A DNA stretch of 64,000 bases from Labrys miyagiensis (GCF_030160835.1 NZ_BSPC01000096.1:1-64000); one strand, 5' to 3'; counted from the first letter of the stretch, positions 9,039-19,262 are shown. Program-made: numbers and translations. The notes: a model not told the origin generated them from the sequence alone.

Positions 9039-10535
9039 ATGGTTTCCGAATTGAAACTGTCGTTTTCGAAATTTGAAAAGATTGCCGACGGTATCGCCGT
9101 CATCTTCACCAATGCCGATCTGGCTGTCTCTGCCGAGACGGAGGCTGCTCTACCGGGTGTTGAGAGCGTGGTCAAACGTGCGGCTGCCGCTGACAATTTC
9201 AAGGGGGGCGTACTCGCTTCGCTCGACATTCTCGCTCCGACCGATCTGCCGGTGACTCGCCTCATCGTGGTTTCCCTTGGCAAGGTGGAGGAGATCGCCA
9301 CGACGGACTGGGTGAAGACGGGCGGCAGCGTGCTCGGCAAACTGCCGACTTCGGCCAAATCGGCCACGGTGGTGCTGGATCCGCCAGGCACCTCCATCAC
9401 TGCCGACCAGGCCGCGGATTTCTCGCTCGGGGCACGGCTGCGGGCCTATGGTTTCGAGCGCTACAAGACCAAGAAGAAGGACGACAAGGCAGCCAAGAGC
9501 CTTGCCCTCACCATCTTCTGTGGGCATGACGGCCATGCAAAAAAAGCCGGCAAGGCGCGCGATGCGATCGCCGAGGGCGTCAATCTCGCCCGCGATCTCG
9601 TCAACGAGCCGCCGAACGTGCTCTTTCCGGAGGAATTCGCCAAGCGTGCCTCCGGTTTGTCGGAACTCGGGATCGAAATCGAGGTGCTCGACGAGAAGGC
9701 GATGAAGAAGCTCGGCATGGGAGCGCTGCTTGGCGTCGGCCAGGGGTCGAGACATGAGAGCCGCCTCGTCGTCATGCGCTGGAACGGGGCCAAGGATGCC
9801 GATGCCAAGCCTATCGCCTTCGTCGGAAAGGGCGTAACCTTCGACACGGGCGGCATCTCGATCAAGCCGGCTGCGAGCATGGAAGACATGAAGGGCGACA
9901 TGGGCGGAGCGGCCTGTGTCGTCGGCCTCATGCATGCTTTGGCTACCCGCAAGGCCAAGGTCAACGCCATCGGCGCCATCGGCATCGTCGAGAACATGCC
10001 GGATGGCAATGCCCAGCGCCCCGGCGATATCGTGACCTCGATGTCCGGCCAGACAATCGAGATCATCAACACCGACGCCGAAGGCCGGCTCGTGCTGGCC
10101 GACGTGCTCTGGTATGTGCAAGACAAGTACAAGCCGCAATTCATGGTGAATCTGGCCACGCTTACCGGCGCCATCATGGTGGCGCTCGGCCAGGAACATG
10201 CCGGCCTTTTCTCCAACAATGACGAGCTGGCTACGCGCCTCCACGGTGCCGGCCAGGCGACGGGCGAACGCGTCTGGCGCATGCCGCTCGGAGCCGAATA
10301 TGACAAGCTGATCGATTCGCGGTTCGCCGACATGAAGAACACCGGCGGACGCAACGGCGGCTCGATCACGGCGGCTCAGTTCCTGCAGCGCTTCGTCAAC
10401 GATACGCCCTGGGCACATCTCGACATCGCCGGCACGGCCATGAGCGCACCGTCCACCGAGACCAATCGCAGCTGGGGCTCGGGCTGGGGCGTGCGCCTGC
10501 TCGACCGCCTCGTCGGGGAGCATTACGAGGGGTGA
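9039..10535 (+). CDS. pepA: Leucyl aminopeptidase (cytosol aminopeptidase, M17)
   Basis: Cytosolic di-metal exopeptidase releasing N-terminal amino acids; E. coli PepA also binds DNA, but nothing here shows that role. The 498-residue protein carries the M17 signature NTDAEGRL (344-351) and the metal/catalytic stretch [12 protein letters not shown] (266-277), preceded by the conserved lysine at 264. Length is normal. The start at 9039 is supported by the family N-terminus; an ATG at 9032 is in another frame. Divergent from lptF, and it overlaps the next gene as GTGA. Confidence 0.96.
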   Translation: MVSELKLSFSKFEKIADGIAVIFTNADLAVSAETEAALPGVESVVKRAAAADNFKGGVLASLDILAPTDLPVTRLIVVSLGKVEEIATTDWVKTGGSVLGKLPTSAKSATVVLDPPGTSITADQAADFSLGARLRAYGFERYKTKKKDDKAAKSLALTIFCGHDGHAKKAGKARDAIAEGVNLARDLVNEPPNVLFPEEFAKRASGLSELGIEIEVLDEKAMKKLGMGALLGVGQGSRHESRLVVMRWNGAKDADAKPIAFVGKGVTFDTGGISIKPAASMEDMKGDMGGAACVVGLMHALATRKAKVNAIGAIGIVENMPDGNAQRPGDIVTSMSGQTIEIINTDAEGRLVLADVLWYVQDKYKPQFMVNLATLTGAIMVALGQEHAGLFSNNDELATRLHGAGQATGERVWRMPLGAEYDKLIDSRFADMKNTGGRNGGSITAAQFLQRFVNDTPWAHLDIAGTAMSAPSTETNRSWGSGWGVRLLDRLVGEHYEG

Positions 10536-11152
10536 GCATCACGCTGTTCGGTACGCCGGAGAGCGTCTATGTCCGGATCATCAAACTGATTCTCAAGATC
10601 AAGAAGCTCGACCATGTCTTTGTCATGGCCGATGTTTTCGAGGATCGCGGGCTGCCGGCGGATTATCCGGCAAGGCATCCCTTCCGGCGCATCCCGAGCA
10701 TCGAGATCGATGGCGTCAGCCTTTACGAGACGGACGCCATCGCTCATTATCTCGACGCGGTCTTCCCCCATCCTGCCCTGATCCCATCCGATCCGCTGGA
10801 GGCCGCGCGCATGCGCCAGATCATGCGGGTGGTCGATGCCTATGCCTATCGCGCCCTGGTTTGGGATATCTATGTGCCGCAATGGTGGCGCGAAGGCAGA
10901 GAACCGGGTCCGGAAGCGCTGGCCGCCGGCCTGCATGTGCTGCTCGCCTTGGAGGCGCTGATGACGCCAGCGTTTCGAGCTTCGCCGCCCACGCTCGGCT
11001 GGTGTTATCTTGCCGCCGTGCTTGCCATGACGGACAGCGTCATTCCCGGCGCCGGGCTGATCGACCAGGTTCCGGCGTTGAGGGCGTGGTGGAACGAGAT
11101 TCGGGAAGGGCCGCTCATGATTGCCACACGTTCGGACGAGAGCCTCTATTGA
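10532..11152 (+). CDS. Glutathione S-transferase family protein
   Basis: The 206-residue product has an N-terminal thioredoxin-like GST domain, recognisable by [17 protein letters not shown], a cis-proline-type RIPSIEIDG and [11 protein letters not shown] (the region that binds the glutathione gamma-glutamyl group), followed by an all-helical C-terminal domain. The substrate is unknown. It starts with GTG overlapping the pepA stop and ends ten bases before holC, so it sits inside the pepA-holC pair that is usually adjacent in Alphaproteobacteria. Confidence 0.85.
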   Translation: MSITLFGTPESVYVRIIKLILKIKKLDHVFVMADVFEDRGLPADYPARHPFRRIPSIEIDGVSLYETDAIAHYLDAVFPHPALIPSDPLEAARMRQIMRVVDAYAYRALVWDIYVPQWWREGREPGPEALAAGLHVLLALEALMTPAFRASPPTLGWCYLAAVLAMTDSVIPGAGLIDQVPALRAWWNEIREGPLMIATRSDESLY

Positions 11153-11162
11153 GGAGGGTGGG

Positions 11163-11609
11163 ATGACCGAATTGCTCTTCTACCACCTGCAGCGCGCTCC
11201 GCTCGACAAGGTGCTGCCGGGCCTGCTCGAAAAGTCGCTCCAGCGCGGCTGGCGTTGCGCCGTGCAGGGTTCGCCCGAGCGCCTACGCGCGCTCGACGAC
11301 ACGCTCTGGACGTATGGCGACGAGACCTTCCTGCCGCATGGGCTGGAGAATGACGACGGTCCGAACCAGCCGATCGTGTTGGTGAGCCATGAGGGCAATC
11401 CCAATGCCTCGGCCATCCGCTTCCTGATCGATGGAGCACCGCTGCCGCCGGACGCGGCTGGCTATGAGCGCATCGTGCTTTTGTTCGACGGCAATGACGC
11501 CGACGCCGTGCAGGACGCCCGCGAGCATTGGAAGCAAGCCAAGACGTTGGGCTTCAGCGCCACCTATTGGCAGCAGAGCGACGAGGGCCGCTGGGAGAAA
11601 AAGGCCTAG
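11163..11609 (+). CDS. holC: DNA polymerase III chi subunit
   Basis: Chi links the clamp-loader complex to single-strand binding protein at the replication fork. The 148-residue protein matches the short HolC family, with TELLFYHLQRAPLDKVLPGLLEKSL-type N-terminal features and the C-terminal LGFSATYWQQSDEGRWEKK-type ending. The ATG at 11163 follows a strong GAGGAGGGT site at 11151; a longer upstream frame (from 11121) overlaps the GST gene and is rejected. It is the third gene of the apparent pepA-GST-holC unit. Confidence 0.92.
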   Translation: MTELLFYHLQRAPLDKVLPGLLEKSLQRGWRCAVQGSPERLRALDDTLWTYGDETFLPHGLENDDGPNQPIVLVSHEGNPNASAIRFLIDGAPLPPDAAGYERIVLLFDGNDADAVQDAREHWKQAKTLGFSATYWQQSDEGRWEKKA

Positions 11610-11651
11610 CGCGAAGCATCTTCTGTCTGAATCGGCCCGCGAAGGTATGGG

Positions 11652-11779
11652 CGTCATTCCGGACGACCGAAGGGAGATCCGGAATCCATGAACACTGTCC
11701 TTTGAGGTTGGTGGTCATGGATTCCGGCTTTCCCACTCACAAGCAAAGCTTGTGAGGATACGCTCCAGCCGGAATGACG
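11652..11779. repeat. Nested inverted-repeat element (REP-like)
   Basis: Outer 11-base arms (11652-11662 and 11769-11779) enclose a 13-base inverted repeat (11679-11691 with 11715-11727) and a nine-base-pair hairpin (11736-11744 with 11748-11756). It fills the gap after holC and has no coding potential. The layout resembles short dispersed palindromic elements of Alphaproteobacteria. Confidence 0.7.
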
Positions 11780-11828
11780 ACCTCAGCGATCTAACCTAAC
11801 GCCATTACGCCCTAGCGTTGCCTGTGGG

Positions 11829-12314
11829 CTACCCCTTCAACTGCGCCAGCACGCCGGCGATATCGCCCATGCCCCAATGTTCGGCGATCCTGCCGCCTTC
11901 GACCCTGAAGATGTCGCAGGAGGTGAAACGCAGCGTCTTGCCTGTCGGTGCGACGCTGAAATAGGGACCCTGATGGGTGCCGGTGTAGACGAAGCTCGCC
12001 GCGATCTTGTCGTCACCGGTCACCTGGGTCTCGATGGCGACCTTGAGATCCGGCAGGCCGATTAGACGGGCCTTGAAGAAGGCGATCGTGCCCTGCTTCG
12101 GCGTGACATTGCCCGGCGGCGGCGCTGCCGCACTGCGCTGATGGTTGACGTAATCATCGGCAAAGAGTGCCGCGAAGCCTTCGATGTCATGGGTGCTCAG
12201 CCGAGCCGCGAATTCATCGGCGACAGTGCCGGAGGCGGCGTGCACCTTTGTCGCCGCTACGCCGCTCGCCAGCAGCGCTCCGCCGATGATGATCTGCCTG
12301 CGTGCGTGATCCAT
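11829..12314 (-). CDS. SnoaL-like/ester cyclase family protein, exported
   Basis: The 161-residue product starts with a twin-arginine-type leader (ARRQIIIGGALLASG), so it may be exported folded. The rest is a single alpha+beta barrel domain of the SnoaL/NTF2-like kind, with the typical FAALFADDYVNHQ and HWGMGDIAGVLAQL segments. Family members include polyketide cyclases, but most genomic members have no known substrate and none can be assigned here. An AGGAAGG site lies immediately before the start. It stands alone on the minus strand. Confidence 0.75.
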   Translation of the reverse strand: MDHARRQIIIGGALLASGVAATKVHAASGTVADEFAARLSTHDIEGFAALFADDYVNHQRSAAAPPPGNVTPKQGTIAFFKARLIGLPDLKVAIETQVTGDDKIAASFVYTGTHQGPYFSVAPTGKTLRFTSCDIFRVEGGRIAEHWGMGDIAGVLAQLKG

Positions 12315-12504
12315 GGCCTTCCTCTCCTATGCCGAACGGCCATTGCACCAGCATGCGGTCACACTGGGATGACGAGATACCGATGACGCATGACGCTCGA
12401 CGGCGCTTGAAACTCGCAACCTTCCCCGCACGCTTACGTGTGCGGGGATAGCGAATTCAAGTCTCATGCTCGGGGCGATAAGGCTCGCCAAGCCGAGAGG
12501 ACGC

Positions 12505-13797
12505 TCAACTCGCGGTTTGCGGCCGTTCCAACGCCGGATCATGCCCGAGCACAAGCACGATCACCGCACCGACGATGGCACAACAAGCGAGGAACAACAG
12601 GCCGGCCGAGTCGCTGTGGGTGGTGTCCCTGAGCCAGCCGAAGGCCTGCGGGCCGAAATAACCGCCGAGATTGCCGATGGAATTCACGGCGGCGATGCCA
12701 GCTGCCGCTCCGGTCCCCGAGAGGAAGGTGGTGGGCAGGGTCCAGAATACCGGCAGCACGGCGAAAAAGCCGAAACCGGCGATGCACAGACTGGCCATCT
12801 TCAGCGTCGGCGTCGGCGCTACCGCAGCGAGCGCCAGCCCGACAACGATGGCGCCCAACGCGATGACGGTATGCCATTTGCGTTCCGCCACCCGGTCGGA
12901 ATGGCGGCTCCACAGGATCATGCCGATCGCACCGACGGCATAAGGAAGTGCGTTGATAAAGCCGATTTCGACATTGCTGAGCTGTCCGAAGCTGCCGACG
13001 ATCTGTGGCAGGAAGAAGCTGAGACCGTATTGCGGGATATTGCAGCCCATATAGACCACGCCGAGCGCGAGCACGCGGGGATCGAGCATCGAACTCAGCC
13101 AGGACATGTGGCCGTGGCGCTCGCGGTTGGCCCGCTCCGCGTCGAGGCGCTCCTGCAGCCATTGCGCCTCCTGCGGCTCAAGCCACTGCGCGTCGCGAGG
13201 GCGGTCCGTCAGGTAGTAGAGCACGGCGAGCGTCATGAGGATGGCAGGCACTGCCTCGATCAGGAACATCCATTGCCAGCCATGCAGCCCCCAGGTGCCG
13301 TCGAGGTTGAGGATGAAGCCTGAGATCGGGGAGCCGATCACCGTCGAGATCGGGATGGCGAACATGAACCAGCCGATGATCCGGGCACGGTAGGCCGCCG
13401 GGAACCAGAGGGTGAGGAAGAAGATCACGCCGGGGAAGAACCCTGCTTCGGCCACGCCCAGCAGGAGGCGGATGACATAGAGGCTCGTCTGTCCCACCAC
13501 GAAGGCCTGCGCGCCGGCGACCAGCCCCCAGGTCAGCATGATGCGGGCGATCCACAGCCGCGCCCCGTAGCGGTCGAGCGCCAGATTGCTCGGCACCTCG
13601 AAGAAGAAATAGGCGATGAAGAAGATACCGGCGGCCCCGCCGAACGCGGCCGCCGACAGGTTGAGGTCGGTCCGCATCGAAGCGCCGGCGAAACCGATAT
13701 TCACGCGGTCTAGATAGGCTATGAAATAGCAAAGTATCAAAAAGGGAACGAGGCGCCAGGTGACTTTGTCCATGGTGCGTTTTTCGATCTCAGGCAT
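12505..13797 (-). CDS. MFS transporter, anion:cation symporter (ACS) family
   Basis: A 430-residue 12-helix permease. The N-terminal KVTWRLVPFLILCYFIAYLDRVNIGFA-type segment and the loop-2 region NLALDRYGARLW are hallmarks of the ACS subfamily that imports organic anions such as tartrate, phthalate or hexuronates. The substrate cannot be read from sequence. No catabolic enzyme is adjacent, so the role stays open. A TAGATCTA palindrome at 13917-13924, about 120 bases upstream, could be a regulator site, but the nearest regulator (AraC, 15.0 kb) is separated by another gene. Confidence 0.85.
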   Translation of the reverse strand: MPEIEKRTMDKVTWRLVPFLILCYFIAYLDRVNIGFAGASMRTDLNLSAAAFGGAAGIFFIAYFFFEVPSNLALDRYGARLWIARIMLTWGLVAGAQAFVVGQTSLYVIRLLLGVAEAGFFPGVIFFLTLWFPAAYRARIIGWFMFAIPISTVIGSPISGFILNLDGTWGLHGWQWMFLIEAVPAILMTLAVLYYLTDRPRDAQWLEPQEAQWLQERLDAERANRERHGHMSWLSSMLDPRVLALGVVYMGCNIPQYGLSFFLPQIVGSFGQLSNVEIGFINALPYAVGAIGMILWSRHSDRVAERKWHTVIALGAIVVGLALAAVAPTPTLKMASLCIAGFGFFAVLPVFWTLPTTFLSGTGAAAGIAAVNSIGNLGGYFGPQAFGWLRDTTHSDSAGLLFLACCAIVGAVIVLVLGHDPALERPQTAS

Positions 13798-14003
13798 GGC
13801 GTTCCTCCGTGATTGTTATGATATTGGCTTGCTATGGATGTCGGGTTGCAAAGATCTGGGTTCGAAATCCTTCCTTCAGGGCCTATGCAGGTGAGCCTGT
13901 GTGGCGGAAACCTATGTAGATCTATTAAAATCGAGGCGCACGGGCCAGCCCAAATAAGACTCTGCCCGTGCGGATGCGCCCTCTCGCGGATTCCGGCGGT
14001 CCG

Positions 14004-14546
14004 TCACCGACCATAGGTCGCCGTGATGCTCGCCGAGGCGAGGGCGTTGACATGGGTGAGGAAGCCGATCATGGCGCCGCTCGCCTTGCTGTCGAGGCCC
14101 AGCCTGTCGACCTTGAGGGCCGTCACCGTCACCACATAGCGGTGGGCCGGACCAGGTGGCGGACAGGCGCCCATGAAGGCTGGCATGCCCGCGTCATTGG
14201 CACCCTGCAAGGCACCCTTTGGCAGGCCTTCGCCGCCCGGACCGCCGGCGCCGCCCGGCAGGCTCGTGACGGTGGCTGGAATGTCGAAAACCGTCCAGTG
14301 CCACCAGCCCGAGCCTGTCGGCGCGTCGGGATCGTAGAGCGTGACAACAAAGCTTTTCGTCCCGGCCGGCGCATTCTTCCAGGCGAGGGCCGGCGACCGG
14401 TTGCCGCCGCTGCAGCCGAAGACATTCGAGACCTGGGCAGCCTTCAGGGTAGCTCCGTCGCCGAGGTCGGGGCTCGTCAGCTCGAAGCCGAAGGCGGGGG
14501 CGGCCAGCAAACAGGCAGTCGCCACGGCCGGGAAAATCGCTTTCAT
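14004..14546 (-). CDS. YbhB/YbcL family Raf kinase inhibitor-like (PEBP) protein, periplasmic
   Basis: The 180-residue protein belongs to the bacterial phosphatidylethanolamine-binding-protein fold family (E. coli YbhB/YbcL), whose molecular role is unclear. It has a signal peptide (MKAIFPAVATACLLAAPAFG), GNRSPALAW, the DPDAPTGSGWWHW ligand-site stretch and a C-terminal HVNALASASITATYGR. The ATG at 14546 is chosen because GGAGG lies six bases upstream; a longer frame from 14594 lacks this. It lies about 50 bases downstream of an AraC-type regulator on the same strand and is probably in the same transcript. Confidence 0.88.
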   Translation of the reverse strand: MKAIFPAVATACLLAAPAFGFELTSPDLGDGATLKAAQVSNVFGCSGGNRSPALAWKNAPAGTKSFVVTLYDPDAPTGSGWWHWTVFDIPATVTSLPGGAGGPGGEGLPKGALQGANDAGMPAFMGACPPPGPAHRYVVTVTALKVDRLGLDSKASGAMIGFLTHVNALASASITATYGR

Positions 14547-14598
14547 GATGTCCTCCATTGCAGGCACCCCGCGGGGGCGCCGGATGGAGGTCATTGTT

Positions 14599-15492
14599 TC
14601 ATTCAGCGGCCATCGCGGCAGCGCTGGCCCGATCAGACTTTATGCCGTTTCGATCAAACTCGTGTCGATGGCCCCGTATCGCGCTCGGTGGAAAATCGAA
14701 ACGAGCGCGAAACCGCGCCGAGAAACGCGACGGCGAGTCGTAACCAACATCAAGGGCGATCACGGTCACGGGCTTATCGGTCGACTGCAGCAGGGCGAGC
14801 GCAATGCTCATGCGGACATCGACGAGCAGGGCGCGGAAGCTGGTGCCGGCCGCTGCAAGGTGCCGGCGCAGGCTGGGTTCGCTTGTGCACAGGAGAGAAG
14901 CCGCGTCGGCGGCGCGCCAGGCACATGCCGGATCCGCGGCGATGGCCTTGCGCAGGCGCGCCATCCTGTCGTCCCGCTCGGATCGGGCAGGAGGGACGAA
15001 GCGATGACCGTAGGAGGCGAGCCAGAGCAACACCTCGCTGACGCGAGCCGCGGCGATGGCGTCGGGCAGATCGTTCCCGGCGGCGATGGCGGCCATCGCT
15101 CTCCGGCACGCTTCCTCGACATCTGGCAGGGTGTTTTCGATCGCTCGGATTTCCCGGATGGGCCTTCCCTCAGCGATACTGGCCCGGGTGATGAGGTCGC
15201 TGTCGAAATTCAGAGCGAAGGCACGGTAGGGCGCGTCCGGCGCGGGCTCGTTGATGAGGTCGAAATCGACCCCATCGGGGATGAGCAGGAGACCACCTGC
15301 GCCGATCGTGATCTCCTCGCCGCGATGACGCACGATCTTTCGCCCGCTCTGCACCAGCACGATGCCCGGCCCGAGCGGGGCGAAGCGCCGGCACAGGAGA
15401 CGAGAATGTTGTACGACATGGGCGATATCGCCGATGCCGGCCCTGCGATACATCCGGCGGGATGAGGATGAAATGTCGGGGTCAGTGCGCAT
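14599..15492 (-). CDS. AraC family transcriptional regulator
   Basis: The 297-residue protein has an N-terminal cupin-like sensing region (about 30-120; GAGGLLLIPDGVDFDLI) and a C-terminal AraC double helix-turn-helix domain (about 195-290) with SIALALLQSTDKPVTVIALDVGYDSPSRFSARFRARF-type features. It sits between the ABC-F gene and the PEBP gene on one strand and may regulate the latter. The effector is unknown. Similar architectures (N-terminal cupin plus AraC) often respond to small organic ligands. Confidence 0.88.
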   Translation of the reverse strand: MRTDPDISSSSRRMYRRAGIGDIAHVVQHSRLLCRRFAPLGPGIVLVQSGRKIVRHRGEEITIGAGGLLLIPDGVDFDLINEPAPDAPYRAFALNFDSDLITRASIAEGRPIREIRAIENTLPDVEEACRRAMAAIAAGNDLPDAIAAARVSEVLLWLASYGHRFVPPARSERDDRMARLRKAIAADPACAWRAADAASLLCTSEPSLRRHLAAAGTSFRALLVDVRMSIALALLQSTDKPVTVIALDVGYDSPSRFSARFRARFDFPPSAIRGHRHEFDRNGIKSDRASAAAMAAE

Positions 15493-15534
15493 GATGCATG
15501 GAATGCCGGCGAACTCCGGCCGTCAAGGGCCAGC

Positions 15535-17394
15535 TCAGGCGTTGGCCTCTTCCAATGCAGCGCTGGCTTCCAGCCAGGCTTCCTCCGCCAGCACGAGACG
15601 CTCGGCTGCCGTGGCGCGGGCCTTGGCCATCTCCGCGGCCCTGTCGGGCGATTTCTCGAACAGGCCGGGACGTGAAAGCTTCTCGTCGAGATCGGCGATG
15701 ATGGCGTGGAGCTTGTCCATCGCCGCCTCGATCTGCTTTACCTTTTCACGGCTGGAGGCCGTCTGGGCGCGGCGGGCGGCATTGCTCTGGCGCTGGCTGG
15801 GTTCGTTCGTGCGCTCGCTCTTCTCCGTCGCGGGTTTGGCCAGCACCAACCGACGGTAATCCTCCATGTCGCCCTCAAAGGGCTTCACCGTGCCATTGCC
15901 CACCAGCCAGAGCCGGTCGACACAGGCTTCCAGAAGATAGCGGTCATGGCTGATGAGGATGACCGCCCCGGGATAGTCGTTGAGCGCCTGCACCAGCGCC
16001 TGGCGGCTGTCGATGTCGAGATGGTTGGTCGGCTCGTCGAGGATGAGCAGATGCGGACCGCCGAAGGTGGCGAGACCCATCAGGAGACGGGCCTTCTCGC
16101 CCCCGGAAAGATTTTCAACCGGCGTATCGGCTTTGTCGGCGCCGAAGCCGATTTGCGCGGTGCGGGAGCGGATCTGCGCTTCGGTCGCCTCCCTCATCAA
16201 TTCGGCGACATGGTCGCGGGCAGTGGCGCGCGGGTTGAGTTCGTCGAGCTGATGCTGGGCGAAATAGGCGACCTTGAGGCTCGAGGCCCGCCTAGCCCGG
16301 CCGCTCATGGTCTCCAGCCGCCCGCCAAGCAGCTTGGCGAAGGTCGACTTGCCATTGCCGTTGGAGCCGAGCAGGCCGATGCGGTCTTCATTGTCGATGG
16401 AAAGATCGAGCCGCGAGAGCACCGTGCGCTCGCCATAGCCGGCGCTCGCGCCTTCCATGGCGATGATGGGCGGGGAGAGCGGCTTGGCAGGAGGCGGAAA
16501 GTCGAAGGGTTTGACTTCGTCGTCCACCAGGGCAGCCACCGGCTCCATGCGGGCCAGCATCTTCATGCGCGACTGGGCCTGCACGGCCTTGGATGCCTTG
16601 GCCTTGAATCGGTCGATGAAGGACTGGATGTGACGGCGTTGATCTTCCTGCTTTTTCCTCAGCTTCAGGCTGAGGGCCTGCTTCTCACGACGCTGCTTCT
16701 CGAAACCGTCATAGCCGCCGCGATAGAGCTCGAGCCTGCCCTCGCTCAGATGCAGGATGTAGTCGACCGAGGCGTTCAGGAGGTCGCGATCATGGCTGAT
16801 TACCACCACCGTGTGGGGATAGGCCGCAAGATAGTCCTGCAGCCAGAGCGTGCCTTCAAGATCGAGATAGTTGGTCGGCTCGTCGAGCAGCAAGAGATCC
16901 GGCTCGGTGAAGAGTAGGGCGGCAAGCGCCACGCGCATGCGCCAGCCACCAGAAAATTCGGAGCAGGCCCGGCTCTGCGCCGCGTGGTCGAAGCCCAGAC
17001 CTGCCAGGATGGTGGCCGCGCGGGCGGGGGCAGCGTGTGCGCCCTTGTCGGCAAGCCGCATCTGGATCTCGGCGATGCGATGGGGATCGGTGGCGATCTC
17101 GGCCTCGGCGAGCAGGGCGGTACGTTCCTCGTCCGCCGCCAGCACCACCTCGATCAGGCTCTCCGGGCCGCCCGGCGCTTCCTGGGCAACGCGGCCGATC
17201 CGCGTGCCGCGGGGCACGGAGACGGTGCCGAGATCGGGGGCGACCTCGCCCATGATCATGCGGAACAAGGTGGTCTTGCCGGTGCCGTTGCGACCGAGGA
17301 AGCCCACGCGCGCATCCGGCGGCAGCGCCACGGTGGCGTTGTCGAATAGGACGCGCGGTCCCAGGCGGTAGGTGAGGCCGTTGACATGCAGCAT
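15535..17394 (-). CDS. ABC-F family ATP-binding protein
   Basis: Soluble tandem ATPase of the ABC-F family, which acts on ribosomes (translation factors or resistance proteins) rather than in membranes. With the ATG at 17394 the product has 619 residues: first Walker A GRNGTGKTT (34-42), first signature FSGGWRMR, a charged linker, second Walker A GSNGNGKST, second signature LSGGEKARLLMG and a C-terminal coiled coil (about the last 85 residues) as in Uup/YheS types. The longer frame to 17508 has a non-homologous N-terminus and is rejected. Which ABC-F subfamily it belongs to is not certain. Confidence 0.9.
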   Translation of the reverse strand: MLHVNGLTYRLGPRVLFDNATVALPPDARVGFLGRNGTGKTTLFRMIMGEVAPDLGTVSVPRGTRIGRVAQEAPGGPESLIEVVLAADEERTALLAEAEIATDPHRIAEIQMRLADKGAHAAPARAATILAGLGFDHAAQSRACSEFSGGWRMRVALAALLFTEPDLLLLDEPTNYLDLEGTLWLQDYLAAYPHTVVVISHDRDLLNASVDYILHLSEGRLELYRGGYDGFEKQRREKQALSLKLRKKQEDQRRHIQSFIDRFKAKASKAVQAQSRMKMLARMEPVAALVDDEVKPFDFPPPAKPLSPPIIAMEGASAGYGERTVLSRLDLSIDNEDRIGLLGSNGNGKSTFAKLLGGRLETMSGRARRASSLKVAYFAQHQLDELNPRATARDHVAELMREATEAQIRSRTAQIGFGADKADTPVENLSGGEKARLLMGLATFGGPHLLILDEPTNHLDIDSRQALVQALNDYPGAVILISHDRYLLEACVDRLWLVGNGTVKPFEGDMEDYRRLVLAKPATEKSERTNEPSQRQSNAARRAQTASSREKVKQIEAAMDKLHAIIADLDEKLSRPGLFEKSPDRAAEMAKARATAAERLVLAEEAWLEASAALEEANA

Positions 17395-17782
17395 GGCGGG
17401 CTTTTGGCATGAGCGCGGCGGCGGGGCAATGGCCCTGGCCCCAAAACAGCCTGCCGAGGCCTTCGTCGGCCAGTGTGGAAGTCTATTCACATCATTACGT
17501 TGCGTCATATATTCATTTTAATTGACCTGACGTCAACGGCTCCCTGAAAGGTGCCTCGTCCGTGTATTAAGCATTTTTGTCACAAGGCATTCATTTGTTC
17601 ATGGTCTTGTTCAGGAATCATGATATTCCCACTGCTTGTCGCGGACAAAGAGGTATAACTTTACACCCACCTGCGACCCTATGCTACGAATCCGGGCGAA
17701 GTTTAAATTAGTTCCATCGAGATGGATTAGTTACGGTCTGAATCTAGCAATAGCTCGATAAACAAGCCCACATGGATTAGAC
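17395..17782. other. 388-base intergenic region before aqpZ
   Basis: Divergent promoter region between the ABC-F gene and aqpZ. It is clearly more AT-rich than its neighbours in 17490-17780 and contains no convincing ORF. It holds scattered TTGACC- and TATAAC-like hexamers and a TTAGT/GATTAG-rich stretch just before aqpZ, but I cannot place a promoter with confidence. Confidence 0.5.
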
Positions 17783-18475
17783 ATGATTAAAAAATTAGCA
17801 GCAGAGTTCCTCGGAACATTTTGGTTGGTATTCGGCGGCTGCGGTAGTGCTGTACTTGCGGCGGCTTTCCCACAACTTGGCATCGGATTTGCTGGCGTCG
17901 CCTTGGCCTTCGGTCTCACGGTCCTGACCATGGCCTTCGCGGTCGGCGGCATTTCCGGTGGTCATTTCAATCCGGCGGTCTCACTGGGCCTGGCCGTGGG
18001 TGGCCGCTTCAGCTGGGCCGAGCTCATTCCCTACTGGATCGCACAGGTCATCGGTGGTCTCGCGGGGGCGACCGTGCTTTATGCCATCGCCACCGGCAAG
18101 CCGGGCTTCGAGGTCGGTGGCTTTGCCTCCAACGGCTATGGCGACCTCTCGCCTGGCAAGTACAGCCTGCTGGCCTGCTTGATCGCCGAGATCGTGCTCA
18201 CGGCGGCGTTCCTGATCATCATTCTCGGCTCGACCTCGAAGGTCGCTCCGGCCGGCTTTGCGCCGATCGCCATCGGCCTTGGCCTCACCCTGATCCACCT
18301 GATCTCGATCCCCGTCACCAACACCTCGGTCAATCCGGCCCGCTCGACCGCGGTCGCCTTCTTCGCGCAGACCGGCGCGGTCAGCCAGCTCTGGCTGTTC
18401 TGGGTCGCCCCGCTGGTGGGTGCGGTGATCGGCGGCCTGATCTGGAAGGTGCTGCTGGAGCCGGAAGAGGCCTAA
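17783..18475 (+). CDS. aqpZ: Aquaporin Z
   Basis: Inner-membrane water channel. The 230-residue protein has six predicted membrane helices and both pore half-helix motifs: NPA at 63-65 (HFNPAVS) and NPA at 184-186 (VNPARS). It matches AqpZ rather than GlpF by length and by the narrow-pore context of the second NPA. The start follows a weak GGATT site; there is no overlap with neighbours. A long AT-rich leader upstream suggests a regulated promoter. A terminator follows. Confidence 0.95.
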   Translation: MIKKLAAEFLGTFWLVFGGCGSAVLAAAFPQLGIGFAGVALAFGLTVLTMAFAVGGISGGHFNPAVSLGLAVGGRFSWAELIPYWIAQVIGGLAGATVLYAIATGKPGFEVGGFASNGYGDLSPGKYSLLACLIAEIVLTAAFLIIILGSTSKVAPAGFAPIAIGLGLTLIHLISIPVTNTSVNPARSTAVAFFAQTGAVSQLWLFWVAPLVGAVIGGLIWKVLLEPEEA

Positions 18476-18504
18476 GGTCAAGCGACAGGATGACAGGAGA
18501 GCGG

Positions 18505-18530
18505 CGACCGGCAATCCGGTCGGCGCTTTT
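18505..18530 (+). terminator. Rho-independent terminator after aqpZ
   Basis: Seven-base-pair GC stem (18505-18511 with 18516-18522), CAAT loop, then GCGCTTTTG. It lies about 30 bases after the aqpZ stop and separates it from ndk. Confidence 0.7.
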
Positions 18531-18627
18531 GTTTCAGGAAAGACAAGTCCGCGCTCCCGGGGGTTGAAGCCGGGCAGGGGGCTGGCTATAAGCCGCTCAC
18601 CTCAACCCGAAAGCAACCAGGACGACC

Positions 18628-19050
18628 ATGGCCATCGAGCGTACCTTTTCGATCATCAAGCCCGACGCGACCAACCGCAACCTTACCGGCGCCGTTAATG
18701 CCGTGTTCGAGAAGGCCGGCCTGCGTGTCGTCGCCCAGAAGCGCGTCCGCATGACCCGCGAGCAGGCCGAGACTTTCTACGGCGTGCACAGGGAGCGCCC
18801 CTTCTTCGGTGAGCTCGTCGAGTTCATGATCTCCGCCCCGGTCGTGGTGCAGGTGCTGGAAGGCGAGAACGCCGTCGCCAAGCATCGCGAAGTAATGGGC
18901 GCCACCAACCCGGCCAATGCCGCCGAAGGCACCGTGCGCAAGCTCTATGCCCTCTCGGTCGGCGAGAACTCCGTGCATGGTTCGGACTCGCTCGACAACG
19001 CCAAGATCGAGATCGGCCAGTTCTTCTCCGGCAACGAGATCGTCGGGTAA
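18628..19050 (+). CDS. ndk: Nucleoside diphosphate kinase
   Basis: Equilibrates nucleoside di- and triphosphates through a phosphohistidine intermediate. The 140-residue protein has the universal N-terminus [11 protein letters not shown] and the active-site stretch NSVHGSDS with the catalytic histidine at 117. Length is normal. In Rhizobiales ndk usually lies near holC and an ABC-F gene, as here, although other genes are inserted between them. Confidence 0.97.
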   Translation: MAIERTFSIIKPDATNRNLTGAVNAVFEKAGLRVVAQKRVRMTREQAETFYGVHRERPFFGELVEFMISAPVVVQVLEGENAVAKHREVMGATNPANAAEGTVRKLYALSVGENSVHGSDSLDNAKIEIGQFFSGNEIVG

Positions 19051-19062
19051 AAGATAATTGGT

Positions 19063-19192
19063 GTGCCGACCTCCAGGTCGGCACCTTAAGGCTCGACTTT
19101 CGGGACGTTCCTGGGACCGCAGGCGTCTCGCCTGCATCTTGAACCGCACCGCTTCCAAAAGAGCAGGCGAGACGCCTGCGGTCCCAGGAACG
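19063..19192. repeat. Two dispersed inverted-repeat elements after ndk
   Basis: 19063-19084 is a 22-base palindrome (GTGCCGACCT arm) of the same type as the copies near 20.6, 46.9 and 63.9 kb. It is followed by a second element with 30-base perfect arms (19106-19135 and 19163-19192) similar in style to the element at 49.5 kb. Neither is coding. The long hairpin may also act as a terminator for ndk. Confidence 0.8.
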
Positions 19193-19226
19193 CCTCGCAG
19201 GTAGCCCCCTCAACGAGCAATGATCA

Positions 19227-19254
19227 AGGCGGCCTCCGAAGGCTGCCTTTTGTT
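19227..19254 (+). terminator. Rho-independent terminator
   Basis: A nine-base-pair stem with one G-U pair (AAGGCGGCC with GGCTGCCTT), six-base loop and TTTTGTT tail. It closes the ndk region just before the AT-rich tau promoter. Confidence 0.7.
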
Positions 19255-19262
19255 CGATTTAT